From Candidatus Cybelea sp. (GTDB lineage: Bacteria; Vulcanimicrobiota; Vulcanimicrobiia; Vulcanimicrobiales; Vulcanimicrobiaceae): a stretch of DNA of 64,000 bases. Positions 52,425 through 61,371 of the stretch are shown here, in pieces (the first letter of the stretch is position 1; every line of letters starts with the position of its first letter). Position numbers and translations under genes: made by a program. Location of the stretch: the NCBI GenBank assembly GCA_036489315.1, contig DASXFZ010000026.1, forward strand, positions 24,841 through 88,840, read 5' to 3'. Under the pieces are notes generated by a model, which saw only the letters and a program-made list of their open reading frames with translations, searched no databases and was not told the origin of the DNA.

Positions 52425-53312
52425 ATGGGTCCGCCGAGCGTCGCCGCGCACTTGATTCTCGGTCCGCGCGAGGAGCCGTTCTTGGGCGCGATGCTCGCGT
52501 CGATCGCCGGCGCGGCGGGGATGCTGATCGTCAACGATAACGCGCCGGGGCCTTCACCGCACGCCGAAACGCTCGCTGCAAGCGCGTTTGGACGCCAGGG
52601 GCGCATCGTCGTCGACCGCACGCCGTTTACGACCTTCGCGCACGCGCGCAACGTATGTCTGCGCCTGCACGAGCAGCACGACGCGGGCGATTGGATCGCG
52701 TTCGTCGACGCCGACGAGGTGCACGGGCCGCAAGTTGCGCGCATCGCGCAACGCCTGGGCGCGGTGCCGGCGGAGTACGACTTCGTCGACGGCTACACGT
52801 GGCATTTCTTCGGTTCGTTCGACTACTACACGTCGATCGAGCGGCGGATGATGTTCTTCCGTTTCAAGCCCGAGTTGCGCTGGGAAGGCGCGGTGCACGA
52901 GCAGCTGATCGGCTTGAGCGGCAAACGCCTCGCCCTGCCCTACGTGTACGCGCACTACGGGCACACGCTGGCGCCGCGGCGGCACGCGGAAAAGGGCCGC
53001 CTGTACTCCTCCCTAGGGGCGCCGGGCGAAGTTCTGGAGGAGGCCGAACTCGATGGGTTCGATGTCGTGCGCTATTTCCGGCCCGTCTACCCGCGGCTGC
53101 TCCGATTCAGGGCCGAGCACCCGCCGGCGGCGCGCCCGGTCCTGGATCGCCTGCGGCCCGAATTGCGCGAAAATCACGAGATTACCCGGCAGGTCGTTCG
53201 CGGCCAGCCGCTTGCTACTAAAGCCCGGAACCTCATACGCCGATGTAATTATGAGGTACGGTGGCGGGGCCGATTCTTTGAATCGCTTAGTAGACGCCTG
53301 GTGGCGTCATAG
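52425..53312 (+). CDS. Glycosyltransferase family 2
   Basis: The 295-aa product has a GT-A fold: LILGPREEPFLGAMLASIAG, MLIVNDNAPGP, FAHARNVCLRLHEQHDAGDW and the metal site IAFVDADEVHG. The later part has RMMFFRFKPELRWEGAVHEQ, typical of SPBc2/TPR-type GT2 enzymes that read a donor and check the acceptor. ATG 52425 is the first conserved start; the frame is open further upstream. It is the first plus-strand gene of the glycan island. Confidence 0.88.
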   Translation: MGPPSVAAHLILGPREEPFLGAMLASIAGAAGMLIVNDNAPGPSPHAETLAASAFGRQGRIVVDRTPFTTFAHARNVCLRLHEQHDAGDWIAFVDADEVHGPQVARIAQRLGAVPAEYDFVDGYTWHFFGSFDYYTSIERRMMFFRFKPELRWEGAVHEQLIGLSGKRLALPYVYAHYGHTLAPRRHAEKGRLYSSLGAPGEVLEEAELDGFDVVRYFRPVYPRLLRFRAEHPPAARPVLDRLRPELRENHEITRQVVRGQPLATKARNLIRRCNYEVRWRGRFFESLSRRLVAS

Positions 53313-53368
53313 GCAGCACTACGTTACGGCTGGTTGCATGTATGAATAGTAAAAGATATACTGAGCTT

Positions 53369-53387
53369 CCAGAGGAGGACCCTCTGG
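53369..53387 (+). promoter_or_regulatory. Hairpin over the ribosome site of the SARP-type regulator
   Basis: CCAGAGG (53369-53375) can pair with CCTCTGG (53381-53387) around a 5-base loop. The Shine-Dalgarno core AGGAGG (53373-53378) is half in the stem and half in the loop, 13 bases from the GTG start. Folding would either hide the ribosome site or shorten the spacing to the start. Confidence 0.4.
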
Positions 53388-53391
53388 TTCA

Positions 53392-54870
53392 GTGAACGCG
53401 AAATTGCCCCGACTGGGGCCATCCATCGTGCGAAGAGCACGGCTCGAAGAGTGGCTCGGCCGCTTCACCGGCGTGCCCGTGCGCTTTCTAGTAGCGCCCC
53501 CTGGATTCGGCAAGACGATGGCGCTGGTCAGCTACATGCGGTACTGCGCCACCAACGGATACTACGCCGTCGTCGGCGCCAAGTTTACCGCCGAAGCCGT
53601 CTGGGCCGCCGTCGCCGGCGCGCTCGAAAGCGGTTTAATGCTCGATTCGCACCAAGCCGCGCTCGATGCGCTCGCCAAGCGCGTGCCGATGGAACTCGCG
53701 CTGGACTGCTCCGATATTCCCTCGCCCGAAGGGCTCGAGGCGATCACCCGCCTTATCGAAGATTTGCCCGACGGCGCCACGCTGCTGATCGCCTGCCGCT
53801 CGCGCGCGGCCTTCCAGGTCGGGCGTTTGGTCGCGCAGGGCATCGCCTCATTGTGCGACGCGGAGCGGCTCGCGTTCGACGCTTCGGGCGTTCGGCATCT
53901 CGCCGAAACCTACGGCGTACCCTTTGCGCACTCCGACGTACTGCGCTTGCTCGAGGTCACCGACGGCTGGCCGCACGTCGTCAGCAGCGCGCTGCGCAAG
54001 GCCGCCGAAGACAGCTGCAGCCTCGCGCAGGCGTTCGATAACTGGCGCCTGCGCCACGGCCATCTCTTCAACGAATTCATCGCCGATGCGCTCAAGTTCG
54101 TCACGGAGAAGGACGCCGATATGGTGTTCAAACTGATGAGCGGATCGTATCTCGAGGATCGCCAGCAGCTCCAAGCGCTCGAAGAGCACGGGCTCTTCGT
54201 GGTGCACACCCCCGACGGTTACCGGCCGCTGCGCGCGCTCTCGCGCAGCCGCCTCTACGATCGCTACGGCTGGCGCGTGCAGGCGGCGACGCCGATGCAG
54301 GTGCGGCTCTTCGGCTGGTTCCGCGCCGAGATCGATCGCCGGCCGATCGAATGGGTGCGCCGGCGCGATCGTCAGATCTTCAAGTATCTGGCGCTGCAGC
54401 CGGGCGGGAGCGTCTCGCGCGCCGAGCTCGGGAAACTCTTTTGGCCCGATGCTGAAAAGCATCTGGTCGCCCAGAGCCTGCGCACGGCGTGTTCCAACAT
54501 TCGCAAGGCGATCGCGCAGCTCGTCGGTTTCGACCGAGTGGAGGCGTACTTCCGCGCCGGCGAAGATCTCGCGCTCGATCTCGACAACGTGATCGTCGAC
54601 GTCAATGGCTTCATGGCGCACGCCAACGACGGCGACGAACAGTACGATCGCGGCGAGGTCCGCGCGGCGTACGCGCACTATCGCAGCGCCGGGCGCCTCT
54701 ATCGCGGAAACCTGCTGCTGGGTGACGTGCACGAGGTTTGGGTTGGGCCGCTGGCCACGAGCCTGGAGCAACGCCACGCGACCGTGCTCGAGCGGCTCTC
54801 AGTGATCGCCGCCGAACTCGAGTACCAGCCGACAACCGAAACAGAACTGCCGATCGCCTCGGGCTCCTAG
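53392..54870 (+). CDS. STAND-type ATPase with C-terminal winged-helix and BTAD-like domain (SARP/MalT-like regulator)
   Basis: The 492-aa product combines an N-terminal P-loop ATPase (VAPPGFGKT, residues 35-42; LLIACRSRAAF as sensor region) with a winged-helix OmpR/SARP-like DNA-binding domain at about 303-375 (MQVRLFGWFRAEIDRRPIEW, then RRDRQIFKYLALQPGGSVSR, LGKLFWPDAEKHLVAQSLRT) and a BTAD-like helical end. It probably activates transcription after sensing a ligand or a partner. It sits between a GT2 gene and the GT87 genes and is a good candidate regulator of this island. GTG start with AGGAGG upstream inside a hairpin. Confidence 0.83.
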   Translation: MNAKLPRLGPSIVRRARLEEWLGRFTGVPVRFLVAPPGFGKTMALVSYMRYCATNGYYAVVGAKFTAEAVWAAVAGALESGLMLDSHQAALDALAKRVPMELALDCSDIPSPEGLEAITRLIEDLPDGATLLIACRSRAAFQVGRLVAQGIASLCDAERLAFDASGVRHLAETYGVPFAHSDVLRLLEVTDGWPHVVSSALRKAAEDSCSLAQAFDNWRLRHGHLFNEFIADALKFVTEKDADMVFKLMSGSYLEDRQQLQALEEHGLFVVHTPDGYRPLRALSRSRLYDRYGWRVQAATPMQVRLFGWFRAEIDRRPIEWVRRRDRQIFKYLALQPGGSVSRAELGKLFWPDAEKHLVAQSLRTACSNIRKAIAQLVGFDRVEAYFRAGEDLALDLDNVIVDVNGFMAHANDGDEQYDRGEVRAAYAHYRSAGRLYRGNLLLGDVHEVWVGPLATSLEQRHATVLERLSVIAAELEYQPTTETELPIASGS

Positions 54871-54874
54871 CCTA

Positions 54875-57664
54875 TTGCGCAGGTCGTGGATCGCCGCCGG
54901 CATCGTCGTCGCGACGGTGGTGGCATTGGCCGCCCAAACCAGCGTCGTCACACGTACCGGCTTCTTTGTCGGCGATTTCCGCGCGTTCTACTGCGCCGCG
55001 CGCGTCGCATCGCAAGGGGCTGATCCCTATCGTACCCAGCCGCTCGGCGCGTGCGAACGCAGCGTCGGCTCCGGTACGTTCTTCCAGAAGAATCCGCGCG
55101 TAACGATTCCGGCACCGTTGCCGGGGTATGCGATTGCGGCGCTGATTCCGTTCGCGCGTCTCCCGTTCGGCGCGGCGGTGGTGGGCTGGCTCGCGCTGCT
55201 CTTCCTGGCGTGGCTTGCGTGCGTGATCGCGCTTGCTGCCTTTGGGGGCGTTGAACGAGAGGTAACCGTCGCGGCCTTCGCCCTCTCCTTGGCGGCGCTT
55301 TCGCTGCCGTTCGGCGAGGTCGTTCCGTTGTGCGTAGCCTGCATCTGCCTCTCCGCCTATGCGGCGTGGCGCGACCGGCCGCACCTCGCGGCTTTGTTCG
55401 CGGCCGGCTCGATGATCGAGCCGCACTTGGGGCTGCCCGTCTGCGTGGCTTTGGCGGTTTGGCTTTCGGGTACGCGCTGGGTGCTCGGGCTCTGCGCCGT
55501 GGTGCTCGCTGCGCTCTCCGTGATCGTCCTCGGCCTGCCGGCCAATATCGAGTATTTCACGAGCGTCTTGCCGGCGCACGCGCTCTCGGAACTGACGCGC
55601 GACACGCAATATAGTCTCAGCGCGGTGCTTGCCGCTGTGGGCGTCTCGCCGAACGCGGCGGTGCGGGCCGGAAGCCTCTGGTATCTCGCGATGCTCGCGC
55701 TCGGCACGTTCGTTGCCGGGCGGATGGCGCGGACGACCGGGAATCGCGCTTTCCTCGTCTGCGTTCCGCCGGCGTTCGCCGTTTTCGGTGGAACCTTCAT
55801 TCACGTCACCCAAATTGCCGCGGCAATACCTGCGGCGATCCTTTTGATTTCGATTTCAAAAGGCCGCGCGCAGACGGCGGCGATCGTTGCGCTGATACTG
55901 CTCGCCGTCCCATGGGGCTGGGTCTATTCACCCGCGTTGCTGGTCGCGCCGTTCTTGCCGATCGCTTTTCTAGCGTGGCGATACTCGCGAAATACGACCA
56001 TCGTTCTGGTGAGCGCGATTGGCGGCTTTGCGGCAATCCTCGGCCTTCAGCAGCTATTTGTGCTGGCTTTGCCGCATCTCGGCGTGCACGCGGCCGTCCC
56101 GGTTATAGATACTCGCCTCGCTGAGTCGTCGTGGATGCACTTCTCCGCAAGGAACTCGAACGGTAGCGTTGCTGCGTGGGTGGTTCGCCTTCCGACGTGG
56201 GCGGCGCTCGGAACGCTGCTCGCCCTGTGCCTGCGCCGGGCCGGCTTTGCCTTGGCTCGCGAAACGATCGCGCCGCTTTCGCTTGCGATCGTATGCACGA
56301 TTCTGCCGATCGGCGCGCAGTTCTATGGCGATCGTGCCAACGGGTGGCTCGGGATCGACTTCCGCGCCTACTACTGCGCAGCCCTCGCACAGAGAGACGG
56401 TCGAAACCCCTACTTTGCCGACTCGCTACATGCCTGCGAGTCGTCAACCGCGGCGCCGTTCTATCGTGCTCCTAGACGCGTGACCGTTCCGGCACCATAT
56501 CCGCCCTACGCTCTCGCCGTTCTAGCTCCGCTGACGTTTCTGCCTTTTGAGGACGCCGCGACCGTCTGGTGGATGCTGCTGGCGCTGGCGATCGGGCTGG
56601 CCGTGTACGCGCTCTCGACAATGAGCGGTCAGGGAGTGCCGGTGGCTTTGGGCGCACTCGGACTCTCGGCCGGCCTCACGTCGCTTACGACGGGAAATAT
56701 GGCGCCGCTGGGCGTCGCAGCGATCGTCTTCGCAGCGCTCTGTGTGCAGCAGGCACGCTGGATTTGGGCAACGGTCGCCCTCGCGGTCGGGATGATGGAG
56801 CCTCAACTCGCGCTTCCGGCCGCGCTCGCGTGCTTTCTCGTCTGCGCACCGATGCGGGTGGCGTTGCTAGTTGCAGCGGCAGCACTCGGACTATTGGGCC
56901 TTGGGGTCGCCGGACTTCCGCAGACGGTGCAGTACGTGACGTCGGTAATTCCCGCGCACGCTCTGGCCGAGGTCTCGCGAGACAACCAATATAGTTTGGC
57001 GACGATCGCGGCAGCCGCGGGGGTGCCCGATGCCGCTGCGACGCTCGTCGGCAGCATCTCGTACCTCCTGATGATGGCGTTTGGCATCGCTCTGGGCTGG
57101 CGGCTGGCGCGGCGGTACGATGAACCGGCACTCGCCGTACTGATTCCGCCGGCGTTTTCGTTGCTGGGCGGCTCGTTCGTCCACACGGGGGAAATCGCGG
57201 CAGCAGTTCCGGCCGCGTTGCTGCTGTACACGCGCGCCGTGACGCTTCGGCCGTGGCTGCTTGCGGCGTTGGTATTGCTGGCCGTACCCTGGATGTACGC
57301 GACATCGATCACGCTTTTTCTCGCGCCGCTCTTCCCGGCAGCCTATCTGGTTTACGAGCTGTGGCGGCGGGATCGGACGCTGGCGCTTGCCACGGCGGTT
57401 GCATCGTCGGCCGTTATCATGCTGCTTTTTTGGCTCGCCGCGCACTCGCACGCGCCGCCGGCGATCCGCGCACATCTCTATCCGGCGATCGATCCGCGTC
57501 TGGCCGAGTCGAGTTGGCGGAAGCTGGTGCTTGGAAACTCGACGAATAGTCTGGCGACGTGGCTGCTGCGTCTGCCGACGTGGTGCGGACTGCTGCTCTT
57601 GGCGGTTCCCGCTGTGCGCCTCGCGCGCAGGGCGCCCTTGGTGCTCGCATCGGAGGCTTCGTGA
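54875..57664 (+). CDS. Tandem fusion of two GT87 (DUF2029-like) membrane glycosyltransferases
   Basis: The 929-aa polytopic membrane protein consists of two homologous halves offset by about 462 residues. Each half begins with a helix and then the GT87-type acidic loop: GDFRAFYCAARVASQGADPY in half 1, GIDFRAYYCAALAQRDGRNP in half 2. Then come PRVTIPAPLPGYAIAALIPF and PRRVTVPAPYPPYALAVLAP, and each half ends with DTRLAESSW or DPRLAESSW followed by a last helix. GT87 enzymes use polyprenyl-phosphate sugars outside the membrane. Single-copy relatives are at 57661 and 62218. TTG 54875 is the probable start. The stop overlaps the GTG of the next gene. Confidence 0.85.
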   Translation: MRRSWIAAGIVVATVVALAAQTSVVTRTGFFVGDFRAFYCAARVASQGADPYRTQPLGACERSVGSGTFFQKNPRVTIPAPLPGYAIAALIPFARLPFGAAVVGWLALLFLAWLACVIALAAFGGVEREVTVAAFALSLAALSLPFGEVVPLCVACICLSAYAAWRDRPHLAALFAAGSMIEPHLGLPVCVALAVWLSGTRWVLGLCAVVLAALSVIVLGLPANIEYFTSVLPAHALSELTRDTQYSLSAVLAAVGVSPNAAVRAGSLWYLAMLALGTFVAGRMARTTGNRAFLVCVPPAFAVFGGTFIHVTQIAAAIPAAILLISISKGRAQTAAIVALILLAVPWGWVYSPALLVAPFLPIAFLAWRYSRNTTIVLVSAIGGFAAILGLQQLFVLALPHLGVHAAVPVIDTRLAESSWMHFSARNSNGSVAAWVVRLPTWAALGTLLALCLRRAGFALARETIAPLSLAIVCTILPIGAQFYGDRANGWLGIDFRAYYCAALAQRDGRNPYFADSLHACESSTAAPFYRAPRRVTVPAPYPPYALAVLAPLTFLPFEDAATVWWMLLALAIGLAVYALSTMSGQGVPVALGALGLSAGLTSLTTGNMAPLGVAAIVFAALCVQQARWIWATVALAVGMMEPQLALPAALACFLVCAPMRVALLVAAAALGLLGLGVAGLPQTVQYVTSVIPAHALAEVSRDNQYSLATIAAAAGVPDAAATLVGSISYLLMMAFGIALGWRLARRYDEPALAVLIPPAFSLLGGSFVHTGEIAAAVPAALLLYTRAVTLRPWLLAALVLLAVPWMYATSITLFLAPLFPAAYLVYELWRRDRTLALATAVASSAVIMLLFWLAAHSHAPPAIRAHLYPAIDPRLAESSWRKLVLGNSTNSLATWLLRLPTWCGLLLLAVPAVRLARRAPLVLASEAS

Positions 57665-58827
57665 CGGCGTCGGCAATGCCGCTGCGGCTTTCGTGGGATC
57701 GGGCGATCGTATACGGCGCGCTGCTCGCGCTACTCACCTCTCTGCCGTTCGTCCTTTTCTTTCCAGCCTGGTTTCACGACGTTGCGTTCCGGGGCGACTT
57801 CGCGAACTTTTGGTCAGCCGGCGCAAACGTTGGAACGCTAAACTTGCTCGACCCAGCTGGTCTGGCCGCGTGGCAACTCGCACATCACATCAAACCGCAG
57901 ATCTTCGTCTATCCGCCGGGCGTCGCGTGGTTTTATGCGCCGCTGGCGCGGCTTTTGCCGATGCCGGCGATGACGCTCGAGGAACTTGGGATGGCGGTGG
58001 TTTTGGCCGCCGCGGGGTTTCTTGCCGCGAGGATCTATAACTTCTCAACGTGGTTTGCCCTGATTGCAGTCTTCGCGTGGGCGCCGGCGGTCAATGCGAT
58101 CGAAGTCGGGCAAAACACGCCCGTTGCATTGCTCGCGATCCTCCTTGCCATCTGGGCGCTCGTCAATCGCCGCGAGGGCGTCGCGGGGCTTGCGGTTGGG
58201 TTATTATTTTATAAGCCGAGCGTTGCGCTTCCGTTCGTCGTCCTTCTCCTCGTGCGTAAGGAATGGCGTGCGTTAGGAGTGATGTGCCTCACGGCAACAG
58301 CGTGGTATTTCCTCGGTGTGCTCGCGGCTCACGGCGCCTTTAGCTGGCCGTCACAGTACATTCATCTCGTGGCGCAATCGAGCGTTGATGAGTTTGTGGG
58401 GAATTCGCATAAGACGTACACGATCCCGACATTACTTCTCAGCGCCGGCGCGCCGATCGCGGTCGCCCTAGCGGGCGCGGTCGCCGTCTTTGCTGCCGCA
58501 GTTCCATTGCTGGGGCGACGGCCGGCTATCGAGGCGGCCAGTATGGCTGGCGCCGTCGGAGTCGCGACGAGCCTCCATGCATGGCCCTACGAGGCAGTAG
58601 TGTTGCTTCCGGCAGTCTTTTATGGAATGGGACGCCTGAGCGAACCGGCCCGGACCTGGATTATCGCGGGTGCGTACGTCGTGGCCACGCTGGCGCTTTC
58701 GCTTCCCCACGCCGGGCACGCGCTAGCGCTGCTGCCTATTAGTGCGGCAGCATGGTGGCTATGGAGCGGCTATCACCACAGAAGTCGCCGCGTTTCGTGT
58801 CCTGCGCAGACCGGTGTAGGAACTTGA
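57661..58827 (+). CDS. GT87 (DUF2029) family membrane glycosyltransferase
   Basis: The 388-aa protein has about ten transmembrane helices and the GT87 loop GDFANFWSAGANVGTLNLLD, then FVYPPGVAWFYAPLARLLPM, GQNTPVALLAILLAIWAL, and GLLFYKPSVALPFVVLLLVR. These match the alpha-mannosyltransferase-like DUF2029 family, which moves sugars from polyprenyl phosphate to an extracytoplasmic acceptor. GTG 57661 overlaps the stop of the fused GT87 gene (GTGA). The order GT87-GT87-GT87 suggests three related sugar additions. Confidence 0.85.
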   Translation: MTASAMPLRLSWDRAIVYGALLALLTSLPFVLFFPAWFHDVAFRGDFANFWSAGANVGTLNLLDPAGLAAWQLAHHIKPQIFVYPPGVAWFYAPLARLLPMPAMTLEELGMAVVLAAAGFLAARIYNFSTWFALIAVFAWAPAVNAIEVGQNTPVALLAILLAIWALVNRREGVAGLAVGLLFYKPSVALPFVVLLLVRKEWRALGVMCLTATAWYFLGVLAAHGAFSWPSQYIHLVAQSSVDEFVGNSHKTYTIPTLLLSAGAPIAVALAGAVAVFAAAVPLLGRRPAIEAASMAGAVGVATSLHAWPYEAVVLLPAVFYGMGRLSEPARTWIIAGAYVVATLALSLPHAGHALALLPISAAAWWLWSGYHHRSRRVSCPAQTGVGT

Positions 58828-59011
58828 TCGTGGGAGGACGGTTATGCGGAAGGACGCCATTGCGGCGTCCGATGCCACGTCTCCGCCTCTTCGGGGTTTC
58901 TCTCGGTGCTAAGCGGGTTTCGCGGCATGGGACCGTCGGCGGCGTGTTGTGGGCGCATTGGCAAGATGGTTGGCTTTGGAACTGCGCGAGAGGGTCGCGG
59001 GCCCGGTCTGA

Positions 59012-60010
59012 ATGAGTTCCCGAGCGCGAGTCTGCTGCGTGATCCCTACCTATCGTGCCCATGGAACGATCTGCGAGGTGGTAAGGGGCGTTCTTCCGTA
59101 TGTGGACAAGGTTATTGTCGTAGACGATGCTTGCCCCGAAAGCTCGAGCGAGGCAGTGCACCAAGCCTTCCGGGAACACCCATCTGTTTATTTGCTTGCG
59201 CGCGGGAAAAACGGGGGTGTCGGTGCCGCGACGAAGGCCGGCATCGAAAAGGCTTTAGAGCTTGACGTCGACGTGATCGTGAAAATCGATTCAGACGGGC
59301 AAATGGATCCGAGCTACATTCCGGCTATCGTCGAACTCTTTAATTGCGAACCGAACCTTGCGTACGTGAAAGGGAACCGCTTCTTCGACCCGGGGGTCGT
59401 GTCGAGGATGCCCGCCATCCGGCTATTGGGAAACTCGTGCCTGTCGCTGATGGCTAAGTTTGCATCCGGCTACTGGAACGTCTTGGATCCAACTAACGGA
59501 TATTTGGCCTTTTCGACCGATCTGCTGTCGGCCGTCAATTGGCGGCACTTCGACGACCGCTATTTCTTCGAAATGTCGGTCCTTTGTCAGTTCGGTCTTA
59601 AACGCGCCCAAATTGCCGAAATGGAAATGCAGACGATCTACGGCCAAGAGTCAAGCTCGCTCTCGATATCGCGCGCACTTTTAAGTTTTCCTCCACGACT
59701 AGCTTGGCTGTTTATGCGCCGTTTGCTCCTGCAATATTATCTTTTCGATATTAACATCGGTTCGCTCTACATTTTGCTCGGACTGCTCTTGACCGGCTTC
59801 GGCACCGCCTTCGCCGCGTTCGAATGGCTGCAAAGCATCACGACGGGGATTCCGCGCACAACTGGGACCGTGATGCTGGCAGTGCTACCCTTTTTGATGG
59901 GGTTTCAACTCCTGCTAAATGCATTGCTTTATGACGTCCAGTTTGCAGCGCGCTCGACCCGAGAGCTTATCGCGCGAAAGCGGCGCGCTCGACGAGCGGT
60001 TCCGGACTAG
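59012..60010 (+). CDS. Glycosyltransferase family 2, polyprenyl-phosphate glycosyltransferase type
   Basis: The 332-aa product has the GT-A domain (VCCVIPTYRAHGTICEVVRG, VIVVDDACPESSSEAVHQ, KNGGVGAATKAGIEKALELD, IVKIDSDGQMDPSYIP) followed by two transmembrane helices near 255-275 and 285-310. This is the architecture of dolichol/polyprenyl-phosphate mannose synthase-like enzymes (DPM1-type), which make the lipid-linked sugar donors used by GT87 enzymes. A role as donor supplier for the neighbouring GT87 proteins is inference. Less GC-rich than the genes upstream of 58 kb. Confidence 0.88.
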   Translation: MSSRARVCCVIPTYRAHGTICEVVRGVLPYVDKVIVVDDACPESSSEAVHQAFREHPSVYLLARGKNGGVGAATKAGIEKALELDVDVIVKIDSDGQMDPSYIPAIVELFNCEPNLAYVKGNRFFDPGVVSRMPAIRLLGNSCLSLMAKFASGYWNVLDPTNGYLAFSTDLLSAVNWRHFDDRYFFEMSVLCQFGLKRAQIAEMEMQTIYGQESSSLSISRALLSFPPRLAWLFMRRLLLQYYLFDINIGSLYILLGLLLTGFGTAFAAFEWLQSITTGIPRTTGTVMLAVLPFLMGFQLLLNALLYDVQFAARSTRELIARKRRARRAVPD

Positions 60011-60159
60011 GGCCGCCTTCGGCAACCTGCACGAGGCCCCATGCACTGCCCGGTAAGACCCAAGTGAGAACGCAAGAAGGCCGAGCGCCTCACCCTGTCC
60101 ACGCGTTTAGTGAAGTAGAGCGCAGGCCGGCGCATACCCCGAATTCGAATCAAGATAGG

Positions 60160-61311
60160 ATGCGGCGTCTCCAAGAGAAGCAAGGTCGCGCGAGATCGCT
60201 CGCCATAGTAACTGCGTTCTATCCCCCGACTGTCGGAGGCGTTGAGCGATTTTCGCAAGAGTTTGCCCGGGCGGCCCTCGACATCGGGCTCTCTGTAAAT
60301 GTTGTTGCAACCGCTCCAGTTCAGCAGCCAGAACTTACAGTCGAAGACGGTGGAATCAGAATCCTGCGCATCCCCGCTTGCAATATACCGTTTTCCGGGA
60401 GTTACTTCCCGATACCAGTCGCCGGGAGGCGGCTCGTAGGAGAATTTCTCAATTGCGATATCGTAATGGCTCAAACACGGTTTTTCCCTACCACGATGAT
60501 GGCGGCGGGAATGGCAGCGATTCGAGGCAGACGCATATATGTAGTAGACCACGGCGCCGGCCCCTTGCGCTCTGCTCCGGCGGCCATGGTCTCATCGATG
60601 GCCTATGAACATCTGGTTACCTTAGCGTTAAGGTTGTTCTCCCCGAGGTTTGTTGCGGTTTCGGCGGCGTCGGCGCAGTGGCTCGGCCGCTTCGGCGTCC
60701 ACAACGCGCGTGTTGTCCCAAACGGCGTTGAGCCGCGGGAAAAGGCGCCCGTCCGCGACAGGCGATCGTTCGTCAAGCCGATCGTTTTCTACGCGGGAAG
60801 GCTCTTTGAAGAGAAAGGGATCATTGAACTCGTCAATGGAGTTGCATCGCTGAGGCGACAGGGAATAGATATCGAACTCAGGGTGGCTGGGCAAGGCCCC
60901 CTTGCGGGCGCTCTTCAAAGACGTGCGTTGAAAAGTGACTTCTTGGTTTACCTCGGCGGCCTTAGCCCTGAGGATGTGGCAGGCGAGCTTGAACGTGCGA
61001 CGGTGCTGGTAAACCCATCAAATTTAGGGGAAGGCTTTTCAAGAATTTTGCTAGAGGCGGGAGCCGCCGCATTACCGGCGATCTCCACGCCATACGGCGC
61101 ATGTCGGGAGCTCATCGAGGATGGCGTTACAGGGTGGCTCATTCCGCGCGGCCGCGCAGATGTTATTGCTTCGTGCCTAGAGAAAGTGATTTCACAGCCC
61201 GAAGAGTCCATACGCCGCGGAGTCGAACTTTTTCGGTTAGTCCAGCAGAAATACACTTGGCCCTCTATTGTGCGGAGGTTTTTGGAAGATGCGGAAAGCG
61301 ACAGCGCGTAA
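60160..61311 (+). CDS. Glycosyltransferase family 4
   Basis: The product is about 383 aa from ATG 60160; the frame opens at GTG 60064 but the extra 32 residues are not conserved. It has AIVTAFYPPTVGGVERFSQE, a DHGAGPLRSAPAAM acceptor region, FYAGRLFEEKGIIELVNGVA, VAGQGPLAGALQ and a donor site NPSNLGEGFSRILLEAGAAA with EX7E glutamates. A GT-B cytoplasmic sugar transferase. The gene uses many A/T-ending codons (ATA, TTA, AGG) unlike the ribosomal and operon genes of this window, a sign of transfer. Confidence 0.86.
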   Translation: MRRLQEKQGRARSLAIVTAFYPPTVGGVERFSQEFARAALDIGLSVNVVATAPVQQPELTVEDGGIRILRIPACNIPFSGSYFPIPVAGRRLVGEFLNCDIVMAQTRFFPTTMMAAGMAAIRGRRIYVVDHGAGPLRSAPAAMVSSMAYEHLVTLALRLFSPRFVAVSAASAQWLGRFGVHNARVVPNGVEPREKAPVRDRRSFVKPIVFYAGRLFEEKGIIELVNGVASLRRQGIDIELRVAGQGPLAGALQRRALKSDFLVYLGGLSPEDVAGELERATVLVNPSNLGEGFSRILLEAGAAALPAISTPYGACRELIEDGVTGWLIPRGRADVIASCLEKVISQPEESIRRGVELFRLVQQKYTWPSIVRRFLEDAESDSA

Positions 61312-61371
61312 TGGCCCATTGAGACTGATGGCGCAGACGACTCTAATCGCGCGAGCGGCGTCACCCACCTT

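Noticed and set aside
58850..58880. GGACGCC/GGCGTCC hairpin after the GT87 gene as a terminator
   Set aside because: No T run follows the stem, so termination is not supported.
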